From: Methylococcales bacterium
GTDB taxonomy: Bacteria > Pseudomonadota > Gammaproteobacteria > Methylococcales > UBA1147
Assembly: GCA_024958995.1 (NCBI GenBank)
Contig: JANXGZ010000129.1
Span: 1-13,136 of the forward strand
Direction: 5' to 3'
Length of the DNA stretch: 13,136 nt
Every line of letters begins with the position of its first letter. The first letter of the stretch is position 1. The position numbers were made by a program, and so were the translations under genes. Below the pieces are notes generated by a model. The model was not told where the DNA came from. It did not search any database and worked only from the letters and a program-made list of their open reading frames with translations. This document shows, piece by piece, positions 1 through 6,546 of this stretch.

Positions 1-1
1 G

Positions 2-499
2 CTTCTCAACACCGATAGCGACATCAATCAGACTTCGCTACCCAATTATGTACCGCAACGCCCGATGGAAGAACTCGCGCACGAATATGTCGAGGCATTC
101 GCGGCGGTTTATGACCCGGATCGTTATTTAGACCGAGTCTACCAGTGCTTTTTGAAGCTCGGACCGCCAGGGAAACAGGGGTCGAGTTCAGAACTCGTAT
201 TTCCGTCCTGGATCGAGGTTCGGGCATTGTTGATCCTGATGTGGAGGCAAGGTATCGTCCGGGGTACTCGATGGAAATTCTGGCACCATTTGTTCAGCAT
301 TGGGATCCGCAACGGGGTGGTATTGCCTCACTACGTTGCGGTTTGTGCGCACTATGAACATTTCATTGAATACCGAGACATCGTAAGGTCCGAGATTGAA
401 GGCCACCTCGATCATCTTAGGAGGGCCGATGTTGATCAGAATGTTGCCGACAAGGAGGCCAGTGCGCACCATCCCGTACTGGAAACGATGGATGCTTAA
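2..499 (+). CDS. B12-binding radical SAM protein, C-terminal part only (5' end outside window)
   Basis: The reading frame is open from the first bases of the window to TAA at 497-499, so this is the 3' end of a longer gene; the ATG at 65 is internal. The roughly 165 residues visible align end to end with residues from about 362 onward of the next gene: both contain the pattern DRVY-x-CFLKLG, then RWK-[FY]-WHH, then AHYEH. That region is the C-terminal extension (DUF4070 type) found after the radical SAM barrel in a family of B12-binding radical SAM proteins. The cobalamin-binding and Fe-S parts must lie upstream of the window and cannot be checked. With a 20-bp gap to the following gene it looks like a tandem duplicate in one transcript. 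Substrate unknown. Confidence 0.8.
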   Translation, partial: LLNTDSDINQTSLPNYVPQRPMEELAHEYVEAFAAVYDPDRYLDRVYQCFLKLGPPGKQGSSSELVFPSWIEVRALLILMWRQGIVRGTRWKFWHHLFSIGIRNGVVLPHYVAVCAHYEHFIEYRDIVRSEIEGHLDHLRRADVDQNVADKEASAHHPVLETMDA

Positions 500-519
500 T
501 TCTTTTTGAGACGAATACC

Positions 520-2145
520 ATGCGCTGCTTGCTCGTATATCCAAAATTCCCGAAGACATTCTGGTCGTTTGAAAGCGTTTTAGAACTCATTGACCGGAAG
601 GTAACCCTGCCTCCATTGGGTCTGGTCACGGTGGCTGCCATGCTGCCCCAGGAATGGGAATATGAGCTGGTTGACTGCAATATCCGCCCGGTCACTGACG
701 AAGAATGGGAATGGGCAGACCTCGTGGTTTGTTCGGCCATGGTGGTCCAGAAGGAGGATTTGTACGGCCAGATCCGGGAAGCAAAGCGACGGGGCAAGTC
801 AGTCGCGGTTGGGGGTCCCTATGCTACCTCGGTTCCGGAAGACATGCACGAGGCCGGAGCCGATTTTCTAGTGCTCGACGAAGGCGAGATCACCATTCCA
901 TTGTTTCTCGAAGCATTGGAACGCGGTGAGACCTGCGGTGTTTTTCGCTCCGACGGGGTTAAACCGGATGTTACCCAAACTCCGGTCCCTCGGTTCGACC
1001 TGTATGAACTGGATGCTTACGATTCTTTGTCGGTCCAGTATTCTCGCGGCTGTCCGTTCCTTTGTGAGTTCTGCGACATCATCAATCTGTATGGCCGCCG
1101 GCCCCGGACCAAGACGCCCGACCAGATGATGGCGGAATTGGATACACTCTACGAATTGGGCTGGCGCCGATGCGTTTTCATGGTCGATGATAATTTCATC
1201 GGCAACAAGAAGAATGCAAAGGGGATGCTTCGAGTCTTGCTAGGCTGGCAGGAAGATCACGGCTATCCGTTCTCCTTTATGACAGAAGCCTCAGTAGACT
1301 TGGCTCTGGACAAGGAACTCATGCGGTTGATGGTTGCCTGCAATTTTGAATCGGTCTTTCTCGGCATCGAAACCCCGGACGAAGAAAGCCTCAACCTGAC
1401 CCGAAAATACCAGAATGTCCGTAGCCCGCTGGCGGAATCGGTGGATACCATCATTCGGGCCGGCCTGAGGCCGATGGGCGGTTTTATCATCGGGTTTGAC
1501 GGAGAAAAACCCGGTGCCGGAGAGCGGATCAATCGCTTCGTGGAAGAGACCGCGATCCCTACGCCGGTCATTAGCATGTTACAGGTACTGCCGAATACGG
1601 CGCTATGGGACCGGTACAAAAAGGAAGGGCGACTGCTTGTTGAACAAGGAGGAGGGGATATTAACAATACCACTCTGACCAACTTCGTTACCGAGCGCCC
1701 GGTTGATGAAATTGCCAAGGAATTCGTCGAATCCTTCTTGACAGCCTACGATGAAAATACTTACATAGACCGAGTCTATCGATGTTTTTTGAAGCTGGGT
1801 GCTCCGGTCAAGACCCGGTCATTTCAGGGGTGGGTGATTCCAGAACTCTGCGAGATTCGGGTGTTGCTCACGGTTATTGTTAGGCAGGGTATTTTAAGGA
1901 AAACGCGCTGGAAATACTGGCATCATGGGTTCAGCATCCTGTTCAGAAAGCCTGCCGTTCTTCGCCATTACCTGATCCTTTTAGCGCATTATGAGCACCA
2001 CGTGGACTTTCGGCATTTTGTCAGTGAGCAGATCAGGACTCAACTAGAAAACCTCAAAAATCAGTGCAGGGAACCGGCTTCGATGTCCAAGACTCGATCA
2101 GAGAATGAGGTTGAGAAACTGCCAGAAGAAGCATTGACCGGCTGA
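520..2145 (+). CDS. B12-binding domain radical SAM protein with DUF4070-type C-terminus
   Basis: A 541-residue protein of the usual length for the family. Residues 1-140 form the N-terminal cobalamin-binding-like Rossmann region (motifs LPPLGLVTVAA near 30-40, VAVGGPY near 95-101, DEGE at 120-123); it lacks the classical DxHxxG of MetH-type domains, which is normal for class B radical SAM enzymes. The radical SAM core follows, with the Fe-S cluster cysteines in CxxxCxxC spacing at 178, 182 and 185 (RGCPFLCEFC), then FMVDDNFIGN near 220-229 and FLGIETPDEESL near 280-291. Residues from about 365 to 510 are the DUF4070-type extension shared with the truncated neighbour upstream. Such enzymes typically methylate or otherwise modify unactivated carbon using SAM and methylcobalamin; the substrate here is unknown. 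Hopanoid methylases are architectural relatives, but I see nothing that proves that role. The Shine-Dalgarno before ATG 520 is weak, which suits co-translation with the gene 20 bp upstream. Confidence 0.88.
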   Translation: MRCLLVYPKFPKTFWSFESVLELIDRKVTLPPLGLVTVAAMLPQEWEYELVDCNIRPVTDEEWEWADLVVCSAMVVQKEDLYGQIREAKRRGKSVAVGGPYATSVPEDMHEAGADFLVLDEGEITIPLFLEALERGETCGVFRSDGVKPDVTQTPVPRFDLYELDAYDSLSVQYSRGCPFLCEFCDIINLYGRRPRTKTPDQMMAELDTLYELGWRRCVFMVDDNFIGNKKNAKGMLRVLLGWQEDHGYPFSFMTEASVDLALDKELMRLMVACNFESVFLGIETPDEESLNLTRKYQNVRSPLAESVDTIIRAGLRPMGGFIIGFDGEKPGAGERINRFVEETAIPTPVISMLQVLPNTALWDRYKKEGRLLVEQGGGDINNTTLTNFVTERPVDEIAKEFVESFLTAYDENTYIDRVYRCFLKLGAPVKTRSFQGWVIPELCEIRVLLTVIVRQGILRKTRWKYWHHGFSILFRKPAVLRHYLILLAHYEHHVDFRHFVSEQIRTQLENLKNQCREPASMSKTRSENEVEKLPEEALTG

Positions 2146-2196
2146 TCACACTCTGTCCAAAGTCCTAGGGATTAAGGCGAGGGTTGCCGGGGGATT

Positions 2197-2208
2197 GGCA
2201 CTAGTGCC
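2197..2208. repeat. 12-bp perfect palindrome between convergent genes
   Basis: GGCACTAGTGCC lies in the 103-bp gap between the converging radical SAM and HTTM genes, inside weaker flanking complementarity (CCGGG / CCCGG). There is no T-run on either side, so intrinsic termination is not well supported. A palindrome of this size is expected a few times by chance in 13 kb. Confidence 0.25.
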
Positions 2209-2248
2209 TGGCTGGTGTTCCCGGTGGTTGGGTAAGAGAGAAGGTGCT

Positions 2249-4081
2249 TCAGTAGTAACCAACACTGAAACGGTTGTTTTTCCAGCTGATCTTGGCGAAA
2301 TTGCTCCAATCGCCGCCAAGGTTGCGCTGCCGAAGGTCTTTTTTCCATTCATAGGAAACCTCGACCGGTTTTGATTTGACCCGGAACACCGTGTCCTGCG
2401 TTCCGATCCCCAATTCGGCCGCCCAGTAAGCGGTTACCCTCTTGCTCAGCCTTTCGAATTCAGACTTTTCGAGAGGCTGGTGCATCGCGATGTTTGCCCA
2501 CATGGAGTGGACTCGTCCCCAGTTAGGGGCTACGAATTTTCCGCTCTGGTCGACGAAAGGCACCCATTGTTCGTGGCCCGTGTCATCGATGTAAGTGAAT
2601 GCCGTAATTTTTTCGTAGCCGTCGAAATGGTCGTGCATGTAAAGCGCGTGGGGAGTGATCCCGAGCAGCAAATGACTCGTCGTGGTGACCAGAACGGAAA
2701 GGTCGCTGGCCAGTTCAGCTGCTTGGTTGGTCCGGGTGTTGATTCCGAATCGTCCGATGAATCCGTAGTACACGGTTACATTCAACTGGAGCAGCAAGAC
2801 CAGTAGCAGGAACCGGCAAATGGTTCGGCGATCTAATTTGCTGGCTTCTGCCGATTCATAGGGGCTTCTCGGGTTATTCAACCGGCTTGCTGGTCGAACC
2901 ACCTGTTGCTGACTGCGACCGGGATAGATCCGGTGAATCAGGCTCAGGGACGTCATCAGCAGGTACAGAAAACCAGGCGGCAGGTTCCTGGAGCGAAGTA
3001 TTTCGAATCCGCGGTAGATGTTCCCCGTTTGATCCACTGCAACGAAAGGGGTCATTGACTGGTTGCGGTATTCGTTGCCTAGGGCGGCCGGGAGTTCGGA
3101 AGCATCCGATACCGAATGATAGCGGCCGATGCCGCGTCCGTCGAAATGGTCAAGGATCATGGCCGTTTGTAAGGACCGGGGATCTCCTTTGCCAAAGTAG
3201 AAATGAATTCTGGGTTCTTGATGTCGGTATTGGCGGCCGAACCATCGCCACCATGCAAAGGGAACCAGGAGAATGTAGTGGGCCAGCATTCCAAGTCCGA
3301 ATGGGTAAATGTTCAGGGAAACCAGGATCCCCAGATGAAAAAGACATCCCATCGTCAAAAGGGGAAGCCGGAAAGCGCGTTGATGGAAAAGAAACACGAA
3401 ACACAACTGGAAAAGGATCAGGGAATACCCGACTATTTTCTGTATCGTTTCCAGGTTCAACCACCAGTCGAGATTTATGGGCGAGATGTAATAGGGCATT
3501 GTGCTCGGAACCCAGGATCCCAGTCCGTTCATCCAGAACGCTGCATGAAACTTATGCAGCCCGGCGTCAAGATAGAGTAGCCCGAGCGATACACCAAGCA
3601 GGATCGTGTAATGGATGACCGGCACAGTGGAATCAGGTCGGAAACCGGTATCGCTGGTCTGGAACTTGATTCGCAGGAGCAGGTTGTCTAAGGAGAACCT
3701 GCGTTCGGAGTTGGCGAAGATCAGCAGGAAACTGCTGCAGATCATCAGCTGGTCAAATCCTCCGTCAAAATCATGCCACATCGGGGTTAGGGCAAGAAAC
3801 AGGACCCAGAACGAGTAGTTTGCAATTGCAGATGCACGGGTAAACAGCCCGACCATCAGGAAAAATGCGGACGCTGACCAGGCCAGTAGGGATAGTGAAA
3901 CGATAGGACTGGCCGGGTCCAGGTAGGGGGTGTTGTCAAAGATAAGGTGCCTGAAGTGAAACAGGAAAATGATTTCCTGGAGTGCCACCATGCCGAAGAA
4001 TATTCGGAACAGGGAAAGGCCAGTGGCGGGAACTCTGCGGTTAAGGCCAGATTCGACAAACGCTGTGAGACGGCATTTCAT
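2249..4081 (-). CDS. HTTM (vitamin K carboxylase-like) membrane protein with degenerate DCC-like insert
   Basis: A 610-residue integral membrane protein. Residues about 18-275 carry the HTTM pattern: hydrophobic segments near 20-43, 58-81, 84-100, 109-124, 154-172, 212-232 and 240-275, with the family-like stretch YLDAGLHKFHAAFW at 170-183. HTTM is the membrane portion related to vitamin K-dependent gamma-glutamyl carboxylase; bacterial members are mostly uncharacterised. Residues about 291-395 resemble a DCC/DUF393 thiol-oxidoreductase domain in layout (start like the DCC strand, then FVAVDQTGNIYRG and a hydrophobic helix), but the expected DxxCxxC is replaced by FGKGDPRS, so no redox pair. 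Another membrane segment lies at 421-442, followed by about 165 residues of soluble tail of unknown function. The start at 4081 lacks a clear Shine-Dalgarno; a later start would remove part of the first membrane segment. It is convergent with the radical SAM pair. Exact function unknown. Confidence 0.8.
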   Translation of the reverse strand: MKCRLTAFVESGLNRRVPATGLSLFRIFFGMVALQEIIFLFHFRHLIFDNTPYLDPASPIVSLSLLAWSASAFFLMVGLFTRASAIANYSFWVLFLALTPMWHDFDGGFDQLMICSSFLLIFANSERRFSLDNLLLRIKFQTSDTGFRPDSTVPVIHYTILLGVSLGLLYLDAGLHKFHAAFWMNGLGSWVPSTMPYYISPINLDWWLNLETIQKIVGYSLILFQLCFVFLFHQRAFRLPLLTMGCLFHLGILVSLNIYPFGLGMLAHYILLVPFAWWRWFGRQYRHQEPRIHFYFGKGDPRSLQTAMILDHFDGRGIGRYHSVSDASELPAALGNEYRNQSMTPFVAVDQTGNIYRGFEILRSRNLPPGFLYLLMTSLSLIHRIYPGRSQQQVVRPASRLNNPRSPYESAEASKLDRRTICRFLLLVLLLQLNVTVYYGFIGRFGINTRTNQAAELASDLSVLVTTTSHLLLGITPHALYMHDHFDGYEKITAFTYIDDTGHEQWVPFVDQSGKFVAPNWGRVHSMWANIAMHQPLEKSEFERLSKRVTAYWAAELGIGTQDTVFRVKSKPVEVSYEWKKDLRQRNLGGDWSNFAKISWKNNRFSVGYY

Positions 4082-4886
4082 GGGATGTGCAATGGATTAG
4101 TGTTCGTAGCGAACAAAGCATACCTCAACCCATGCTCGACTTCTGTTCCGACACGAAAACAGGTTTTAGCAAAGAGCGAAGGGTTTTGAACGCAAATCAG
4201 GTGCAATTCTACAGCTGTTTGCTAGGGGTTTGGCGAGGCTAGAGATCATCTGAATTGACCCGTATCAGTGTTCGATCGATCAATACGGTTTGATTCGAAG
4301 AATCGCCGCCTCGTCGCCTGGGAATGCGGGCTGAACAGTCGGTTTGATGGCGAGGCAGAAATGGATTAATCACTACTTTAGTCCACCACGAGTACCAGAG
4401 ACGTGGTAGATGATTCCAAAGCCATCGGCTTTTGGCATCGTTAAGCGCAATGCCCGGGTTTATACGGTGATTGTTCAACACGCGTCGGTCTACGTTGCTG
4501 GAAGCGGGGTTGTGAAATTGATCCAGTATCCGCGAATGGCTGTAGAGTCCGAGAGGGGTTGGTTGAGGTGAGGTATGCCAAACACTTTTTGATCCACCCT
4601 GAAGGGAATGAGTCTGTTCGTGAAAGCCGTCGTATTCATGGCTTCGAGTCTCAGGGCATTTTTCAACCTGTGTGTGGTCACGGAGCTGTACCCTGATACA
4701 ACCCGTTAAAGTTGTGGGTTAAGCAAACCGAATTGAGTTTCAATAGTGGGCTGACCTGCGCTACAAATCACTGCTACGAATCGTTGGAAACGATCTGTTT
4801 CGGGCTTATTTGTTTTCAATGACCCTTGACTGTTCGGACAGGTCCTATCGATGGATCGGTCGGCGGAAGGGGTTTCCAGGACCCAA

Positions 4887-4914
4887 ACTCTGAAACAGAT
4901 ATCGGGTTCAGAGT
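4887..4914. repeat. 8-bp perfect inverted repeat (hairpin)
   Basis: ACTCTGAA at 4887-4894 is exactly complementary to TTCAGAGT at 4907-4914, with a 12-nt loop. It lies in the gene-free gap, within a run of shorter hairpins (4780-4995). No T-run follows on either strand. Confidence 0.45.
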
Positions 4915-5018
4915 GCTGTCTGGCAGCCGACAAAGGCTTTTGAAGGACCGATTGGTCCCGGACGGGATCTCAATCGTACCGGTTTCAGGAACCGGGTCAG
5001 GGTTAGGCTGCGAACCGC

Positions 5019-5083
5019 TTGCCTGTAGCACCCAGTGTACTCTTGCCCAACAAGAGCACCTTAAATTCCAGTGCTACAAGCAA
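5019..5083. repeat. Nested inverted repeat downstream of the 39-residue ORF
   Basis: The outer arms TTGCCTGTAGCAC (5019-5031) and GTGCTACAAGCAA (5071-5083) pair at 12 of 13 positions. Inside them CTCTTG (5040-5045) pairs with CAAGAG (5051-5056) around the 5-nt loop CCCAA, extended by GT/AC beyond one mismatch. On the minus strand the structure starts about 18 nt after the stop codon of the 39-residue ORF, so it could be the 3' end structure of that operon, an intergenic REP-like element, or part of a structured RNA. There is no clean U-tract after it in either direction. Confidence 0.5.
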
Positions 5084-5100
5084 CCGATCCTCTGGATCTA

Positions 5101-5220
5101 TTACTCGTCGTCAGTAACAACCCATTTGAACAATCTGTAACCTCCGTAGCAGATAGCTACGAAAATAGCTGCGTAGACCGGATCTTTGAGGAGCTCTGCC
5201 CCTTCTAAAATTGCGCCCAT
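5101..5220 (-). CDS. 39-residue single-span membrane micropeptide (hypothetical)
   Basis: ATG at 5218-5220 (minus strand) opens 39 codons ending in TAA at 5101-5103. The peptide starts MGAILEGAELLKDP, then has one hydrophobic span VYAAIFVAICYGGY, a basic/aromatic junction RLFKWVV and an acidic tail TDDE. An AAAGG Shine-Dalgarno-like sequence lies about 9 nt before the ATG. The acidic N-terminal part, clear membrane span with positive charges right after it, ribosome binding site, and position at the end of a same-strand gene pair argue for a real small gene. It begins MGAI like the 140-residue membrane protein upstream. Function unknown; a regulator or subunit of that membrane protein is a guess. 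Confidence 0.55.
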   Translation of the reverse strand: MGAILEGAELLKDPVYAAIFVAICYGGYRLFKWVVTDDE

Positions 5221-5260
5221 GAATAAGTACCTTTAGGTTTTAATCGAAAATTTTTGGTCA

Positions 5261-5285
5261 GGTTGGTCTTTATTTCCGACCAACC
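5261..5285 (-). terminator. 8-bp hairpin between the 140-residue gene and the micropeptide ORF
   Basis: GGTTGGTC (5261-5268) and GACCAACC (5278-5285) are perfectly complementary around a 9-nt loop. On the minus strand the stem lies about 85 nt after the stop of the 140-residue gene and about 40 nt before the micropeptide start, followed by TGACCAAAAATTTT, which has only a short T-run. A second copy of TTGGTC at 5254-5259 offers an alternative pairing arm. It could be a leaky terminator, a processing site or an attenuator that sets micropeptide expression; strong intrinsic termination is not certain. Confidence 0.45.
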
Positions 5286-5368
5286 GCCAGCGGCCAAGAA
5301 TAAACTGAGCCGCAATGGTTTGTCAAATGAAGGATCGATGCAAGGCGGTTTGCTCAACCCCCCGGCTG

Positions 5369-5791
5369 TTACTTATCTTTTGATCTGAGTTTTGAGACCA
5401 TGTCGCGCAAACTGATCCCTGAGATCAGATCAAGGACGCCACTCGGTTTTTTTGTGACGTACTTTGATCGAACCAGGTGAACCGCCAGTCCAGCCGTTAT
5501 CAGAGGCACGAATTCCAGCACGATCGCCACCAGGCCCGTGTCGCCACCGGTTGCTTCGCCAATTCCTTCTCCGCCTACTCCCTTGGTTAAACCGCCGATG
5601 ATCCCTTCAACCACGATGTAATTGATCATGTAGCCGAGTGTGATGCCTGCAAGGAAGATAATGGCTCCGAAGACGAACCACTTGATGGCATTTTCCTTTT
5701 CTTCTTCGGGTTTGGACTGGTTTTCTTGAATGACGCTTGTATGAAACCAGAATGCAACGCCGAACATGACTAAACCATAAATGGCTCCCAT
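5369..5791 (-). CDS. 140-residue membrane protein of unknown function
   Basis: I do not recognise the family. Three probable membrane segments are visible: about 2-18 (starting right at the N-terminus), 38-61 and 87-107. Between the first two is a hydrophilic, charge-rich stretch (KPEEEKEN), between the second and third a glycine-rich linker (GIIGGLTKGVGGEG and on), and after the third a basic cytoplasmic-type tail ending SKLRSKDK. The start is well supported: AGGAG sits 7 nt before ATG 5789-5791. The gene is 42 bp downstream of the lipocalin-like gene on the same strand, so the two are probably co-transcribed, with the micropeptide ORF after them. No catalytic motif is visible. The glycine-rich linker and short hydrophobic helices suggest an oligomeric or structural membrane role, but this is inference. 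Confidence 0.75.
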   Translation of the reverse strand: MGAIYGLVMFGVAFWFHTSVIQENQSKPEEEKENAIKWFVFGAIIFLAGITLGYMINYIVVEGIIGGLTKGVGGEGIGEATGGDTGLVAIVLEFVPLITAGLAVHLVRSKYVTKKPSGVLDLISGISLRDMVSKLRSKDK

Positions 5792-5805
5792 ATGCTGACT
5801 CCTAA

Positions 5806-5833
5806 TTGAATGTTGAATTGAATGTTGAATTGA
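5806..5833. repeat. 12-bp tandem repeat in intergenic spacer
   Basis: TTGAATGTTGAA is repeated twice exactly (5806-5817, 5818-5829) with a further TTGA, filling most of the 42-bp spacer between the lipocalin-like gene and the 140-residue membrane gene. Replication slippage here would change spacer length just upstream of the AGGAG ribosome binding site. Confidence 0.7.
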
Positions 5834-6226
5834 TTATTTCGTGAACCACTGGAAGGGGCCCATTTGCTGCTTGATGATCAGTGAATGGGTATCCATTTCG
5901 ATTACGCTGAAGGTGGTGGTCCTGCCGGGCCTACCGACCGTGTCAGCAACGATTTTACCGTCTTTGACTCGGTAAGACGTCTGTACGTCAAGTATGCCGC
6001 CAGACAGTCGCTTGTCCTCGCCTTTCATGAGAAGAGCCCCATCTCTACGGAATTCCCAGCTTCCTGTGGAGAGACGTTTTTCCCCATCGATGTCCTTTGC
6101 CAATCCCGCCATGGCCCATCTACCGATTAACCCTGAATTGTTTTCCAGGGCGACCTCGGCATGAGCCGGGAAGCTAAGACCGATGACCAATGCGACAATG
6201 ATCTGGAACTGTGTTTTTAGGTTCAT
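5834..6226 (-). CDS. Secreted lipocalin-like small protein
   Basis: The chosen start at 6224-6226 gives a 130-residue protein with a textbook signal peptide: MNLKTQ, hydrophobic core to about residue 18, and an AHA cleavage site at 21-23. An in-frame ATG at 6275-6277 would add 17 hydrophilic residues before the signal and is less likely. The mature part begins EVALENNSGLIGRW, and the GxW at 35-37 followed by alternating strands (GSWEFRRDGALLM, DVQTSYRVKDGKIVAD, HSLIIKQ) resembles small lipocalin-like or related beta-barrel proteins that open with a G-x-W motif. The family is not identified exactly and the ligand is unknown. It should be periplasmic; the cleavage site has no lipobox cysteine. 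It heads a probable leftward operon with the 140-residue membrane protein. The ribosome binding site is not obvious. Confidence 0.72.
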   Translation of the reverse strand: MNLKTQFQIIVALVIGLSFPAHAEVALENNSGLIGRWAMAGLAKDIDGEKRLSTGSWEFRRDGALLMKGEDKRLSGGILDVQTSYRVKDGKIVADTVGRPGRTTTFSVIEMDTHSLIIKQQMGPFQWFTK

Positions 6227-6341
6227 AGTGGATGTTCGATTGTGTTTGCGTTGCCAGATTTCAAGCCCCGAGTGCATCGGGCCTGAGGGGGGAGGGCCTG
6301 AGGTCAGTTTTGAAGTCCTATGGATCAGAACAGTCTAATCG

Positions 6342-6347
6342 TATAAT
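6342..6347 (+). promoter_or_regulatory. Candidate -10 box for metH (TATAAT)
   Basis: A perfect TATAAT occurs at 6342-6347. The -35 position (TATGGA at 6319-6324, 17-nt spacing) matches consensus poorly, suggesting an activator-dependent or weak promoter if real. It would start transcription near 6353 and give metH a leader of about 190 nt. Confidence 0.4.
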
Positions 6348-6375
6348 TATCACAATAATCCTGTACACAATGCAA
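6346..6375 (-). promoter_or_regulatory. Candidate promoter for the lipocalin-like operon
   Basis: On the minus strand TTGCAT (6375-6370) and GATAAT (6351-6346) are separated by 18 nt. The -10 is a 5/6 match; the -35 matches only in TTG. It overlaps the candidate metH -10, so the two directions would compete for polymerase. Confidence 0.3.
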
Positions 6376-6400
6376 GGAAAGCGCCCGGGACGGGTGTAAA

Positions 6401-6490
6401 CAGATGGAACGGGCTGGAAACCCCGCGTGTCGTGACCGTGGGCGGTTGTCAAGGTTTCCTACAGAAAGGCTTTTGGTCTGTTTCCATCTG
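6401..6490 (+). promoter_or_regulatory. Structured 5' leader of metH
   Basis: CAGATGGAA (6401-6409) is exactly complementary to TTCCATCTG (6482-6490), closing a 72-nt interior. Inside, CGGG/CCCG near 6410-6425 and ACCG/CGGT near 6435-6445 can form small hairpins. This looks like a closing stem with internal arms, as in RNA regulatory elements, but it does not match the consensus I know for cobalamin, SAM-I/II/III or SAH riboswitches. Confidence 0.35.
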
Positions 6491-6546
6491 AAAGGATACA
6501 ATACACGGCTGATTTTCATCTTCTTTCTGAAAAAGCTTATACACGA

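Larger units (their letters stand above)
4082..5100. other. About 1 kb without a credible gene
   Basis: The ORFs here are short, overlap each other on both strands, lack ribosome binding sites and show no recognisable domain. What can be seen instead is a set of short inverted repeats: TGTTCG/CGAACA at 4101-4115 just upstream of the HTTM gene, ACCACG/CGTGGT at 4385-4407, CCAAAGCC/GGCTTTTGG (one bulge) at 4416-4435, ATCGTT/AACGAT at 4780-4794, ACTCTGAA/TTCAGAGT at 4887-4914, GGACC/GGTCC at 4945-4958, CCGGTT/AACCGG at 4979-4995 and the larger stem at 5019-5083. Several of the short ones are within chance expectation. The region could be promoter DNA for the HTTM gene plus an old gene remnant, or could encode a structured RNA. 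Confidence 0.5.
6227..6546. other. Divergent intergenic region between the lipocalin-like gene and metH
   Basis: These 320 bp hold no gene. The left part is G-rich, with GGGCCTGAGG repeated at 6279-6288 and 6294-6303 and a CCCGA/TCGGG hairpin at 6267-6281. The middle (about 6330-6370) is AT-rich with overlapping promoter-like elements for both directions. The right part is the metH leader, with a long-range stem at 6401-6490. ORFs overlapping the metH start have no ribosome binding site and are rejected. Confidence 0.6.

Noticed and set aside
520..2145. Assignment as a hopanoid methylase (HpnP/HpnR)
   Set aside because: The architecture is shared, but no hopanoid synthesis genes are in the window and I cannot identify residues that are diagnostic for those enzymes.
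2887..3618. 243-codon ORF on the plus strand
   Set aside because: It lies antisense inside the HTTM gene, has no recognisable domain and an implausible composition; the HTTM frame has clear membrane segments.
5002..5051. GTTAGGC and GCCCAAC resembling integron attC core sites
   Set aside because: The two 7-mers are degenerate matches and are in the wrong order for an attC site on either strand; no integrase or cassette is present.
4826..5140. 104-codon ORF on the plus strand in the gap
   Set aside because: It overlaps the better supported micropeptide ORF on the other strand, has no ribosome binding site and no domain.
6275..6277. Upstream ATG for the lipocalin-like protein
   Set aside because: It would put 17 hydrophilic residues before a complete signal peptide; the ATG at 6224-6226 gives a standard secreted protein.
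6380..6500. Cobalamin, SAM or SAH riboswitch upstream of metH
   Set aside because: None of the conserved boxes I know for these classes can be found, so only an unclassified leader structure is reported.
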